A DNA stretch of 36,355 nucleotides from an uncultured Porphyromonadaceae bacterium (GTDB lineage: Bacteria > Bacteroidota > Bacteroidia > Bacteroidales > Muribaculaceae), in the NCBI GenBank assembly GCA_947177035.1, contig CAMWSS010000025.1:1-36355 (forward strand), written 5' to 3'. Shown one piece after another: positions 18,239 to 25,869 of this stretch. The notes beneath the pieces were generated by a model that saw nothing but the letters and a program-made list of their open reading frames with translations, was not told where the DNA came from and did not search any database. Each line of letters begins with the position of its first letter. The stretch's first letter is position 1. Both the position numbers and the translations under genes were made by a program.

Positions 18239-20065
18239 TCAGGATATTATGATGTTGTCTGATGGATATTGCAGCGCCGAATATCTGCGCATGCCGATGA
18301 CTCCGGCCAGCAGCGACAACAGTCCCATGCGGCCGATGAACATTGCCAGGCAGAGCAGCATTTTTGCCGGAATGCCGAGAAGCGGTGTGGCTCCGAGCGA
18401 CGAGCCGACGGTGAACAGTGCCGAACAGCTCTCGAAGATCAGCATGCGGGCAGGCAGTTCTGGCTCTATCAGCATCAATGCGATGGTGAATGCCACGTAG
18501 CTCAGAATGGCCAGCATAATAACCGATTGGGCGCGGTTGACCGATGCGGCTGAAAGGGTGCGGTTCCAGGCTGTGACGCGGTCAGATCCGCCGATGGTGG
18601 AGCGCATGTGCAGCCAGGCGGTGGCGATGGTGTTGACCTTGATGCCGCCGGCGGTGGATTGTGATGCTCCGCCGATGGCCATTAAAAACAGGAGCATGAC
18701 GATGGTGACGTTCAGAAAACCGGATGGTGCCACCGACGAAAATCCTGCCGAGCGTGGTGTCACGGCATTGAACAGCGACTGCACGGTCTGTTGCCACGGC
18801 GACATTCCGGCCAGGCTGTTGTGGCGTTCGAGCAGGAAGAAACCCACGGTGCCGGCCAGCAGTAGCCAGCCGGTTGTGACGAGCACGACCCGGGTGTTGA
18901 GGTTCATCAGATGGATTGGACTTGGCCCGGCATGTCTGCGCCGCAGCCGGAGCAAGAGCCGGTGGAGCGACTGGATCATGGCGTCGCGGGCATTGACCAG
19001 AATGGGGTATCCGATGCCGCCGCTGACCACCAGCACCGACGTGATCAGATAGATCAGCTGGTTGCCGTGGAGCAGGGCCGGATTGGACAGTCCGCCAGGC
19101 AGGGTGGAGAATCCTGCGTTGCAGAATGCCGAAATGGAGTGAAAGGCCGAAAAAGCTATCTCGTCACCGAGTGTCATTCCGGGAATCACGTCGTGGATGC
19201 TCCAGAACACGGCGACGGCGCCGAGGGCTTCGACCGAGAGTGTGAACAGGAAGATGAGCATCAGGGTGGGGAGCAGCGTGTTGATCGTCTTGCTATAGAT
19301 CATGTCCTTGACCATCAGTTGCGAGTAGATCGAGGCTCCTCCGCTGAAAAAGAGGGCGAACACGCTGGTGAAGGTCATCACTCCGAGTGCCCCGACCTGC
19401 ATCATCACTGCTATGATCGCCGAACCGAGCGGGGTGAACGTGGAGGCAACGTCGACTGTGGTCAGGCCGGTGATGCACACTGCCGAGGTGCTCACAAACA
19501 GGGAGTCGGCGAAGCTGATGCCGCCATAGGTGCATCTTGGCATCATGAGCAGCAAGCTGCCTGCGACGATGAAAAACAGAAACGACACAGCCAGGATCAT
19601 CGACGGATTCAGACGCCGTCCGAGTGCCTTGATTGTCAGAAAACAGAGTATGACCGCTGAATATGTGGCCATTATTCCGGTGGTGAAGAGCGGGGAATAC
19701 ATCACCCCGTCAAGCCACGGGATCCACGGTTGGACTGGCCGCGGATACATCCACGGCAATATGGTCAGCAGCATGGCTATGTCGATCAGCCATTTCACCG
19801 GCCTGTTTTCGCGCAAGGCGGCGCGTGGAGCGAAGATGATGCTGAACAGTATGTTGGCGACAAACACACCCTGGGCCACACGCATCCATGGGCGTATGTC
19901 GGCCAGAGCTATGGTGTCGCGGTCAAATCCGGCATACAGGGCTATCAGGGTCAGACACATCACGGCCGCTATGGCCGAGATAGCTTCCAGACACACCGAA
20001 AGCACACGCAAAGTTTCGGTGAACCGACGTTCAAACCTTGCGTATGCTTTCCGTAATCTGGCCAT
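18239..20065 (-). CDS. ktrB: KtrB/TrkH-type potassium uptake transmembrane subunit, N-terminally extended
   Basis: A 608-residue polytopic inner-membrane protein. Filter-loop motifs in order are STSAVCITGLTTVD, SISAFCNAGFSTLPGG, AVTPRSAGFSSV and CSALFTVGSSLG, the four pore repeats of the TrkH/Ktr superfamily. KtrB proteins are usually about 450 residues; here roughly 150 residues precede the conserved core. They contain several hydrophobic segments (AISAIAAVMCLTLIALYAGF, FVANILFSIIFAP, LIDIAMLLTILPWMY), predicting extra helices before the pore. It pairs with KtrA, 4 bases downstream. The DUF4923-like gene ends 9 bases upstream, and a perfect 14-bp palindrome covers the junction and start codon. 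Confidence 0.92.
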   Translation of the reverse strand: MARLRKAYARFERRFTETLRVLSVCLEAISAIAAVMCLTLIALYAGFDRDTIALADIRPWMRVAQGVFVANILFSIIFAPRAALRENRPVKWLIDIAMLLTILPWMYPRPVQPWIPWLDGVMYSPLFTTGIMATYSAVILCFLTIKALGRRLNPSMILAVSFLFFIVAGSLLLMMPRCTYGGISFADSLFVSTSAVCITGLTTVDVASTFTPLGSAIIAVMMQVGALGVMTFTSVFALFFSGGASIYSQLMVKDMIYSKTINTLLPTLMLIFLFTLSVEALGAVAVFWSIHDVIPGMTLGDEIAFSAFHSISAFCNAGFSTLPGGLSNPALLHGNQLIYLITSVLVVSGGIGYPILVNARDAMIQSLHRLLLRLRRRHAGPSPIHLMNLNTRVVLVTTGWLLLAGTVGFFLLERHNSLAGMSPWQQTVQSLFNAVTPRSAGFSSVAPSGFLNVTIVMLLFLMAIGGASQSTAGGIKVNTIATAWLHMRSTIGGSDRVTAWNRTLSAASVNRAQSVIMLAILSYVAFTIALMLIEPELPARMLIFESCSALFTVGSSLGATPLLGIPAKMLLCLAMFIGRMGLLSLLAGVIGMRRYSALQYPSDNIIIS

Positions 20066-20074
20066 AATTATGGC
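20061..20074. repeat. Perfect 14-bp palindrome at the ktrB start
   Basis: GCCATAATTATGGC equals its own reverse complement. It covers the ktrB start codon and all of the 9-base gap after the DUF4923-like stop. It could be chance, an RNA structure affecting ktrB initiation, or a dimer-binding site. Confidence 0.4.
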
Positions 20075-20761
20075 TTATTTTGTCAGCTTGAAGCCGGCGC
20101 AGATGCCGTCATAGCTTTCGAGCAGCTTGGTCATGGTGCCGATGGAGGCGCTGCCGGTGACCGAGCCGACGGTCTTTACGATAGTGATGAGTTTGCTGAC
20201 GTCAAACATGAGCGACATGGAGTTTTTGCCGGTCATGGTGACGTATGCCGTCATGGAGCCGAGCTTGATTGATTTGAGTGCCTGGAAGGTGAAGATGATG
20301 TCGCCGTTCTCGGCTTTCTCGATCACGCCGCTTGCTCTGAGTTTGCCTGACTGCATGACGAATGTCTGGTCCTCGTTGATGGTGAGCACCAGGTTGGTCA
20401 GGCGGAATTTCTCATAATAAGGTTCCAGTTTTCCCTCCACGACTCCGGCTGCGGCTGCGCCACCTGCCTTTTGCAGAAAATTGTCGCTTTTGAAGCACAC
20501 GGCAGGTCCGGCATATTTCCACACTCCGGTCATTGACTTCGGGTTGATGTCGTCGGTCGAGATCAGCCCTCCGAGCACTCCGCCCAGAATGTCGCCGAGT
20601 CCTCCGGCTTTGCTGTCGGATTTGTCATCTGATGACGACGAACCTGCGCCGGCCAGGCCGCTGAGCAGGTTGCCGAGAGGAGAGTCTGATGTCTGGACTG
20701 CTGATGAGGTGAACGAAGTGGCCACGAACAGAGCCATGGCGGCAAAAATTTTGAATTTCAT
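20075..20761 (-). CDS. DUF4923-like exported protein
   Basis: A 228-residue protein with a signal peptide at about 1-22 (KFKIFAAMALFVATSFTSSA). A low-complexity Ser/Gly/Asp segment follows (about 30-65, with GAGSSSSDDKSDSKAGGLGD). The C-terminal domain (about 75-228) contains TGVWKYAGPAVCFKSDNFLQ, LVLTINEDQTFVM and ESYDGICAGFKLTK. This pattern is that of DUF4923, a Bacteroidales family of unknown function with a lipocalin-like calculated fold as I recall it; the family name is from memory. It is the first gene of a set with ktrB and ktrA (9- and 4-base gaps) behind a TATCTTTG box, so it may be co-regulated with K+ uptake. Location is periplasm or outer membrane. Confidence 0.8.
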   Translation of the reverse strand: MKFKIFAAMALFVATSFTSSAVQTSDSPLGNLLSGLAGAGSSSSDDKSDSKAGGLGDILGGVLGGLISTDDINPKSMTGVWKYAGPAVCFKSDNFLQKAGGAAAAGVVEGKLEPYYEKFRLTNLVLTINEDQTFVMQSGKLRASGVIEKAENGDIIFTFQALKSIKLGSMTAYVTMTGKNSMSLMFDVSKLITIVKTVGSVTGSASIGTMTKLLESYDGICAGFKLTK

Positions 20762-20793
20762 AAAATATGTGTGAGAATTTAGCTAATTTGCTG

Positions 20794-20801
20794 CAAAGAT
20801 A
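20794..20801 (-). promoter_or_regulatory. Candidate -7 box (TATCTTTG) for the DUF4923-ktrB-ktrA set
   Basis: Read leftward, 20801-20794 is TATCTTTG, a full TAnnTTTG match 33 bases before the DUF4923-like start. No clear -33 TTG is found about 20 bases further up. It lies between this gene and the strong terminator of the preceding operon. Confidence 0.5.
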
Positions 20802-20821
20802 GCAAAATGACGCCGTAGATT

Positions 20822-20859
20822 AAAGAAAATTAGGGATTTTTTGGTTAAAATCCCTAATT
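20822..20859 (-). terminator. Strong intrinsic terminator after the Cbp1-like gene
   Basis: A perfect 13-bp stem (AATTAGGGATTTT with AAAATCCCTAATT) and a 6-base loop. Read leftward it is followed by TTTTCTTT. It lies 16 bases after the stop at 20876 and separates the rsmI operon from the DUF4923-ktr operon. Confidence 0.85.
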
Positions 20860-20875
20860 CATATGCGAATGATTA

Positions 20876-21745
20876 TCAGTCAACCTGGATCACGACCACT
20901 CCCGAAGTGCTCCAGAAGGCATCGGGATTGGTGATCACGAATGTCTTCATTCCGTTTTCGCTCTCTTCAAACTTATAGGAATCTTCAGGCTGCTTGGTCA
21001 GCACTTTACCTTTCTTAGAGTCGAGCGGAAGCGAGCGCAGGGTGCGTCGGTCGGCGCGCTGCATGTAGCTTCTGTCGAAGTCCGACGGCAGCACTTTTGT
21101 CTTTCGGAGGAATCCACCCCCTTCAATGATGTCATGCTCCTTGAGTTCCTGCTTGGTGCCGATCACATAATAGACGGCGTTCAGTTCGTCGATGGCGTCG
21201 GTCAGCGCCTGTTCGGCCTGGTTGATTCCGGCTTTGAGTGAGTCGTTCGACGTGTGGAGCGAGTCAATAGTGTCGTCGAGTGCGGCGATGTGTATGTTGG
21301 CAGCCTCAAGGCTCTGGCGCAGTTCGGCCACTGTGGCAGCCTGCTTGTCCATCTGCTGGCGCAGCTGCGCTATCTGGCGGTTCAGTTTTTCCTGTGCGGC
21401 CGAGTTGCTTTGAGCGAGCTGGCGTTCAAGCGCATCGATGCGGTGGCGGCGCTCCTGCAGTCCGCGCTGTATCGCTTCCATCTGCTGGCGCAGTCGTTCG
21501 CGTCCTGATGCGTTTTCCTGATTGATCGGGGCTTCGACAAGCTGTTCGAGGGCGGTGATCTGATCCATGCCCACGGTCACGTCGTAGAGCAGAGTGAACA
21601 ATGAGTCGGAATTTGCCAGAGCGGTGCGAAGAGAATCGTCAAGTTCATGGTTGCGTGCCTCTTCCTGCTGCAATTTCGTGTTGCCGCATGATGCTAACGC
21701 GATGACTGCGGCGGCTGATGCGGCGGCCAAAAGAAGTTTTTTCAT
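20876..21745 (-). CDS. Coiled-coil lipoprotein, Cbp1-like
   Basis: A 289-residue lipoprotein: signal peptide with lipobox LASC and lipidated Cys20, then a long Gln/Arg-rich coiled coil at about 60-190 (for example LNRQIAQLRQQMDKQAATVA). A globular C-terminus follows, containing NAVYYVIGTKQELKEHDII and ending in a short beta-rich WSTSGVVVIQVD. The C-terminal segment resembles Bacteroidales proteins annotated as Cbp1-family collagen-binding glycoprotein adhesins. That is recalled similarity, not shown binding; a structural outer-membrane lipoprotein is an alternative. It lies 21 bases after rsmI on the same strand and is the last gene before a strong terminator. Confidence 0.85.
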   Translation of the reverse strand: MKKLLLAAASAAAVIALASCGNTKLQQEEARNHELDDSLRTALANSDSLFTLLYDVTVGMDQITALEQLVEAPINQENASGRERLRQQMEAIQRGLQERRHRIDALERQLAQSNSAAQEKLNRQIAQLRQQMDKQAATVAELRQSLEAANIHIAALDDTIDSLHTSNDSLKAGINQAEQALTDAIDELNAVYYVIGTKQELKEHDIIEGGGFLRKTKVLPSDFDRSYMQRADRRTLRSLPLDSKKGKVLTKQPEDSYKFEESENGMKTFVITNPDAFWSTSGVVVIQVD

Positions 21746-21766
21746 TTGATTGACAGTTGTGGTGAA

Positions 21767-22486
21767 TTAAATGTTGCTTTTGTATTTGTTCTGATGGGCG
21801 CCTCTTGGTTCGGCTTTCTTCCCGTCGATAACTATAACGATTTCACCCTTGGGTTGGTTCACTGCAAAGAAATCAGCCAGCTCTCCGAGAGTTCCGCGGT
21901 GGGTGGTGTCGTGGAGTTTGGAGATTTCGCGACACACGGCCGCGTCGCGGTCTGGACCGCATGCTGCGGCAAGCTCCGCCAGCGTTCGGGCCAGACGCAG
22001 CGGCGATTCATAGACCACGAAAGTGCGTGGTTCGGCGGCGAGTTCCGCCAGGCGAGTGGCCCGCCCTTTTTTCTGTGGCAGAAAACCCTCGAACACAAAC
22101 CTGTCGCAGGGCAGGCCGGAATTGACCAGCGCCGGAATCAGCGCCGTCGGACCTGGCAGGGTTTCCACTTCAAGTCCGCGCGTGCGGCACTCGCGCGACA
22201 GCATGAAGCCCGGATCGGAGATGCCGGGAGTGCCGGCGTCGCTCACCAGAGCCACCGTCTCGCCCGCGGCGATGCGGTCGGCTATGGGCGTCGAAGTGGA
22301 GTGCTCATTGAATTTGTGGTGACTGATCATCGGGGTGCCGATGTCAAATTTTTTCATCAGCACCGCGCTGGTGCGGGTGTCTTCCGCCAGAATCACGTCG
22401 GCATTGCGGAGCACTTCGACCGCTCTCGGGGTCATGTCGCCGAGATTGCCCACCGGGGTGGGCACGATGTATAGTTTGCCGGCCAT
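21767..22486 (-). CDS. rsmI: 16S rRNA (cytidine(1402)-2'-O)-methyltransferase
   Basis: A 239-residue tetrapyrrole-methylase-fold enzyme of the RsmI family, which uses SAM to methylate the 2'-hydroxyl of C1402 in the 16S rRNA decoding centre. The start KLYIVPTPVGNLGDMTPRAV, then ADVILAEDTRTSAVLMKKF, VALVSDAGTPGISDPG and GPTALIPALVNSGL are the classic motifs. It is shorter than the roughly 285-residue E. coli protein because it lacks the C-terminal helical extension. The small acidic coiled-coil gene ends 3 bases upstream and the Cbp1-like gene starts 21 bases downstream. Confidence 0.95.
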   Translation of the reverse strand: MAGKLYIVPTPVGNLGDMTPRAVEVLRNADVILAEDTRTSAVLMKKFDIGTPMISHHKFNEHSTSTPIADRIAAGETVALVSDAGTPGISDPGFMLSRECRTRGLEVETLPGPTALIPALVNSGLPCDRFVFEGFLPQKKGRATRLAELAAEPRTFVVYESPLRLARTLAELAAACGPDRDAAVCREISKLHDTTHRGTLGELADFFAVNQPKGEIVIVIDGKKAEPRGAHQNKYKSNI

Positions 22487-22489
22487 GTT

Positions 22490-22939
22490 TCAGAGAATAT
22501 TTGCCGGGCGGTCGCTGAACCGGCGGCGCACCACTGCCAGAAAGTCAGCCACGTCGTCGTTGGCCGGATTCCATCCAAGATCCACAAACAGATACTCTTC
22601 GGCTTCCTCAGCCGAGGCCATGGCGCCGAGCAGTTCCAGCGTGTCGATCATCTCGGCGTCGCTGTTGCCGAACAGCTCGCGGCGAAAGCGATAGCGGTCG
22701 TTGAGAGTAAAGGCCCATTGCCGGCGGGGTGTGGCGCTCTCGGCCTGTGAGTCGGTTTCTGCGCCGTCGGTCGGCTCGGCGGCTGCGATGTCGATGTCGT
22801 CATCGTCATCGTCGGCAGGCGTGGCGTCGCCGGCCATCTGCTGGTCGGCCGCAAGTGCCGCCACACGCTCTTTCAATTCAGCCAGTCCGGCTGTCAGAGC
22901 GTCGATTTTTTCCATTATTTCCTGAATCTCGGTGCTCAT
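22490..22939 (-). CDS. Small acidic coiled-coil protein upstream of rsmI
   Basis: A 149-residue soluble protein. Residues 1-33 form a short coiled coil (MSTEIQEIMEKIDALTAGLA). About 40-68 is an acidic, low-complexity linker with a run of six Asp. About 72-149 is a conserved-looking domain (FTLNDRYRFRRELFGNS, then EEAEEYLFVDLGWNP). I recall this C-terminal domain from a conserved Bacteroidales protein without known function. The run of Asp comes from a GTC/ATC trinucleotide repeat near 22790-22815. It is the first gene of the rsmI operon, 3 bases before rsmI, behind a TAACTTTG box. Confidence 0.8.
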   Translation of the reverse strand: MSTEIQEIMEKIDALTAGLAELKERVAALAADQQMAGDATPADDDDDDIDIAAAEPTDGAETDSQAESATPRRQWAFTLNDRYRFRRELFGNSDAEMIDTLELLGAMASAEEAEEYLFVDLGWNPANDDVADFLAVVRRRFSDRPANIL

Positions 22940-22959
22940 GTCGTGAATATATTTGGCGT

Positions 22960-22967
22960 CAAAGTTA
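22960..22967 (-). promoter_or_regulatory. Candidate -7 box (TAACTTTG) for the rsmI operon
   Basis: Read leftward, 22967-22960 is TAACTTTG, 20 bases before the start at 22939. It lies 32 bases from the rightward box at 23000, so the 108-base gap is a compact divergent promoter region. Confidence 0.5.
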
Positions 22968-22999
22968 TGATAAAAATAGGTAAATTGAAAATATTTTGC

Positions 23000-23007
23000 T
23001 AATTTTG
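23000..23007 (+). promoter_or_regulatory. Candidate -7 box (TAATTTTG) for the agu-ispD-recG run
   Basis: TAATTTTG is a full TAnnTTTG match 40 bases before the start at 23048. No -33 TTG at the usual spacing. It is the rightward half of the divergent region with 22960-22967. Confidence 0.5.
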
Positions 23008-23047
23008 ACGCGTTATAATGAAAAATGCGTTTATAACAATCTTAATC

Positions 23048-23287
23048 ATGGATGACTTCTCCGACTTGTTTAATGATTTGCTGCAATCCTGCGGTAGTGT
23101 CGACATAGCTGAGGCCGAGTTCAAAAGAATGATAGCCGACAGCCAGTCGCTGCGTGCCGACTATCGTCGTTGGTGCAGCGAATACGGTTATACCGAGCGG
23201 CGCGGTTTTCTCGACTATGCCGAAGAGTTTCTGGATGAACAGAACTCCAAACTGGACACACTCACTGACTATGACAATCAAGACTGA
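23048..23287 (+). CDS. Small conserved acidic protein upstream of aguA
   Basis: A 79-residue soluble, acidic and helical protein from ATG 23048 (MDDFSDLFNDLLQSCGSVDI). A longer start ten codons upstream, at 23018, is possible but adds a short hydrophobic segment and leaves little leader after the -7 box. The sequence AEFKRMIADSQSLRADYRRW followed by RRGFLDYAEEFL resembles short uncharacterised Bacteroidales proteins. No function is known to me. It overlaps aguA by 17 bases, so translation of the two is probably coupled, and it begins the plus-strand run that ends with recG. Confidence 0.75.
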   Translation: MDDFSDLFNDLLQSCGSVDIAEAEFKRMIADSQSLRADYRRWCSEYGYTERRGFLDYAEEFLDEQNSKLDTLTDYDNQD

Positions 23288-24341
23288 CATATCAAAATCA
23301 TCGACCGACTGTCGCGATCAGCTGTCGTCACGCAGGCTTCCGGCCGAATGGGAGCCTCATTCTGCCATTCTGATGGCCTGGCCTCACGCCGACACCGACT
23401 GGAACTATATGCTTGACGAAGTGCAGGAGTGTTATCTCCGTATTCTTGAAGCGATAGCCGCGGAAGAGACCGTGATTTTGCTGGCGCCCGACGTCAGCAG
23501 CCTTCCGCAGCTTCCGTCGGGGGTGGTGCCTGTTGAAATTCCGACAAACGACACCTGGACGCGTGACTATGGCCCTCTTTGTGCCGAATTGCCTGACGGA
23601 TCCCCGCTGATCCTTGATTTCCGGTTCAACGGCTGGGGACTGAAGTTTGCCGCGTGTCACGACAATCAGGCCACTCGCCGGCTGATTGAAAAAGGGGTGT
23701 TTCGCGGACACTATGAATGCTGCGAGGATCTGGTGCTTGAAGGCGGATCGCTGGAGAGCGACGGACGCGGCACTCTGCTCACCACCCGCTGCTGCCTGAT
23801 GGCGCCTAACCGCAACGAACCGATGGGCGCTTCCGGCATTGAAAAAGAGATATTGCGCCGCACCGGCGCACGCAAACTGCTGTGGGTCGACTATGGATCG
23901 CTGGCTGGCGACGACACCGACGGACACGTCGACACGCTGTGCCGACTGGCTCCGGGCAACACAATAATATATACAGGATGCTCTGATCCCGGCGACGAGC
24001 ATTATGACGGGCTGACGCGCATGGCCCGACAGTTGCGGCACCTCACTGATGCCGACGGACAGCCTTTCAACCTGGTTGAGCTGCCTTTGCCCGACCCGAT
24101 GTTTGACGCCGACGGCGAACGCCTTCCGGCCACCTATGCCAACTATCTTGTGCTTAACCGGTCGGTGCTCATGCCCACATATGGCCAGCCCCGCAAAGAT
24201 CGCCTTGCCGCTGACACGTTGCGCATCGCTTTTCCCGACCGCGAGATCCGCACAGTTGACTGCCAGGCCCTTGTCAAGCAGCATGGTTCGCTTCACTGCG
24301 CCACCATGCAACTGCCAGAAAGTATCATCACGTTTCTATGA
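23271..24341 (+). CDS. aguA: Agmatine deiminase
   Basis: A 356-residue member of the agmatine deiminase/Porphyromonas-type peptidylarginine deiminase family. It hydrolyses agmatine to N-carbamoylputrescine and ammonia. Catalytic features are visible: NDTWTRDYGP with Asp99, LEGGSLESDGRG with Glu157, DTDGHVDTLCRL with His219, and the nucleophile Cys343 in GSLHCATMQLPE. The usual C-terminal motif is nearer GGGNIHCITQQ, so this is a variant. I chose ATG 23271 (MTIKTDISKS) because the longer frame runs through the preceding gene. aguB follows with a 4-base ATGA overlap, which supports agmatine rather than peptidyl-arginine as the substrate. No signal peptide, as expected for the cytoplasmic enzyme. 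Confidence 0.93.
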   Translation: MTIKTDISKSSTDCRDQLSSRRLPAEWEPHSAILMAWPHADTDWNYMLDEVQECYLRILEAIAAEETVILLAPDVSSLPQLPSGVVPVEIPTNDTWTRDYGPLCAELPDGSPLILDFRFNGWGLKFAACHDNQATRRLIEKGVFRGHYECCEDLVLEGGSLESDGRGTLLTTRCCLMAPNRNEPMGASGIEKEILRRTGARKLLWVDYGSLAGDDTDGHVDTLCRLAPGNTIIYTGCSDPGDEHYDGLTRMARQLRHLTDADGQPFNLVELPLPDPMFDADGERLPATYANYLVLNRSVLMPTYGQPRKDRLAADTLRIAFPDREIRTVDCQALVKQHGSLHCATMQLPESIITFL

Positions 24342-25216
24342 AAATAGGTATTATACAACAGCATAATTCGGCCGACAAGGCTGAAAACCAGCGTCGCATA
24401 GCCGATGCCGTGCGCAGCCTCGCCGCTTCGGGCGCAAGGCTGATCGTCAATCGTGAACTTCACGACTCGCTCTATTTCTGCCAGACCGAAAATGTCGACC
24501 TTTGCTCGCTGGCCGAGCCGATTCCCTCGGCAACGACCGAGTTCTACTCATCGCTTGCCCGCCAGACGTCGACCGTGATCGTCACCTCGCTGTTCGAGCG
24601 CCGCGCTCCAGGCCTATACCACAACACGGCCGTGGTCTTCGACTCCGACGGTTCTGTTGCCGGACGCTATCGCAAGATGCACATACCCGACGATCCGGCA
24701 TATTATGAAAAATTCTACTTCACTCCGGGCGATCTCGGTTTCAAGCCGATCGACACCTCTGTGGGCCGTCTCGGAGTGCTCGTCTGCTGGGACCAGTGGT
24801 ATCCCGAAGCCGCACGCCTGATGGCTCTGGCCGGCGCCGAGATCCTGATATATCCTACCGCCATCGGCACTGAAAGCACTGACACTCCCGAGGAGCAGGA
24901 GCGCCAGCGTCAGGCGTGGATCACCGTGCAGCGCGGACATGCCATTGCCAACGGACTGCCGGTGGTCACGGTCAACCGCACCGGTCATGAACCGGATCCT
25001 TCCGGACAGACCAACGGCATCTCATTCTGGGGAAGCAGCTTCGTTGCCGGTCCGCAGGGCGAATTCCTGCATCAGTCGCCGATCGTCGAGGAAGATTGTG
25101 TGGTTGTCGACGTCGACATGGACCGCTGCGAGCAGGTGCGCCGCTGGTGGCCATTCCTGCGCGACCGGCGCATCGACGCATATTCCGGTCTGGTCAAACG
25201 CTATCTCGACGAGTGA
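24338..25216 (+). CDS. aguB: N-carbamoylputrescine amidase
   Basis: A 292-residue nitrilase-superfamily amidase that hydrolyses N-carbamoylputrescine to putrescine, CO2 and ammonia, completing the agmatine route. The Glu-Lys-Cys triad is in place: Glu40 (VNRELHDSLYF), Lys113 (GRYRKMHIPDDP) and Cys150 (GVLVCWDQWYPEAARL). These contexts are typical of AguB rather than other nitrilases. The start overlaps the aguA stop (ATGA) and the stop overlaps the ispD start by one base (TGATG). Arginine decarboxylase, which supplies agmatine, is not in the window. Confidence 0.95.
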   Translation: MKIGIIQQHNSADKAENQRRIADAVRSLAASGARLIVNRELHDSLYFCQTENVDLCSLAEPIPSATTEFYSSLARQTSTVIVTSLFERRAPGLYHNTAVVFDSDGSVAGRYRKMHIPDDPAYYEKFYFTPGDLGFKPIDTSVGRLGVLVCWDQWYPEAARLMALAGAEILIYPTAIGTESTDTPEEQERQRQAWITVQRGHAIANGLPVVTVNRTGHEPDPSGQTNGISFWGSSFVAGPQGEFLHQSPIVEEDCVVVDVDMDRCEQVRRWWPFLRDRRIDAYSGLVKRYLDE

Positions 25217-25869
25217 TGTCGCCGCGTGTCATCAACATTGTGGTGGCGGCCGGCTCTGGCAGCCGCTTCGGCTCCGAACTTCCGAAGCAGTTTTGCCGAT
25301 TGGGCGGACGCAGCGTGCTCGACCATGCCCTGGAGCGGATTGAAAACGCGCTGCCCGGATCGGTGACCGTTGTGGTGCTGTCGCCGCAGTTCATGGACCG
25401 GGCCGCCGGACGCATGGCCGTGGCGGGCGGGGCCAACCGGTGGGAGTCGGTCAGAAACGCCATCGAGGCCACTGCCGGAATCGAAGCCGATGTGATCACA
25501 GTCCACGACGGCGCGCGCCCGCTGCCGTCGGCCGGCATGATCATGCGTGTGGTCGAAGCCTGTGGCAGACATCATGGCGCCATTCCGGTTGTGGAAGTGA
25601 CCGACTCGCTGCGCCGCGTCGACGGGACTCCGGTGGATCGCGCCGCATTCCGCGCCGTGCAGACTCCACAGGCATTCCGCGCCGATCTGCTCCGCCGGGC
25701 CTACACTCTCCCTTACAGGCCGGAGTTCACCGACGACGCTTCCGTCATGACCGCGGCCGGATTCTCCGACATCGCCATGGTTGACGGCGACCCCATGAAC
25801 ATCAAGATCACACGCCCTGCCGACATTGAAGTTGCCGAAGTATATCTGACGCATGGCGCCCGACGCTGA
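25216..25869 (+). CDS. ispD: 2-C-methyl-D-erythritol 4-phosphate cytidylyltransferase
   Basis: A 217-residue enzyme that joins CTP and MEP to give CDP-methylerythritol, the third step of the MEP isoprenoid pathway. The nucleotide-binding start INIVVAAGSGSRFGSELPKQF is near residue 6. The family motifs VHDGARPL and AVQTPQAFRADLLRRAY follow, then TDDASVMTAAGF and NIKITRPADIEVAE at the end. ATG 25216 gives the expected short N-terminus; the longer frame is inside aguB. The last 17 bases overlap recG. dxs of the same pathway lies at 8571. Confidence 0.95.
   Translation: MSPRVINIVVAAGSGSRFGSELPKQFCRLGGRSVLDHALERIENALPGSVTVVVLSPQFMDRAAGRMAVAGGANRWESVRNAIEATAGIEADVITVHDGARPLPSAGMIMRVVEACGRHHGAIPVVEVTDSLRRVDGTPVDRAAFRAVQTPQAFRADLLRRAYTLPYRPEFTDDASVMTAAGFSDIAMVDGDPMNIKITRPADIEVAEVYLTHGARR

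Noticed and set aside
23328-24311. A 327-codon minus-strand frame opposite aguA
   Set aside because: Shadow frame; aguA has all catalytic motifs on the plus strand.
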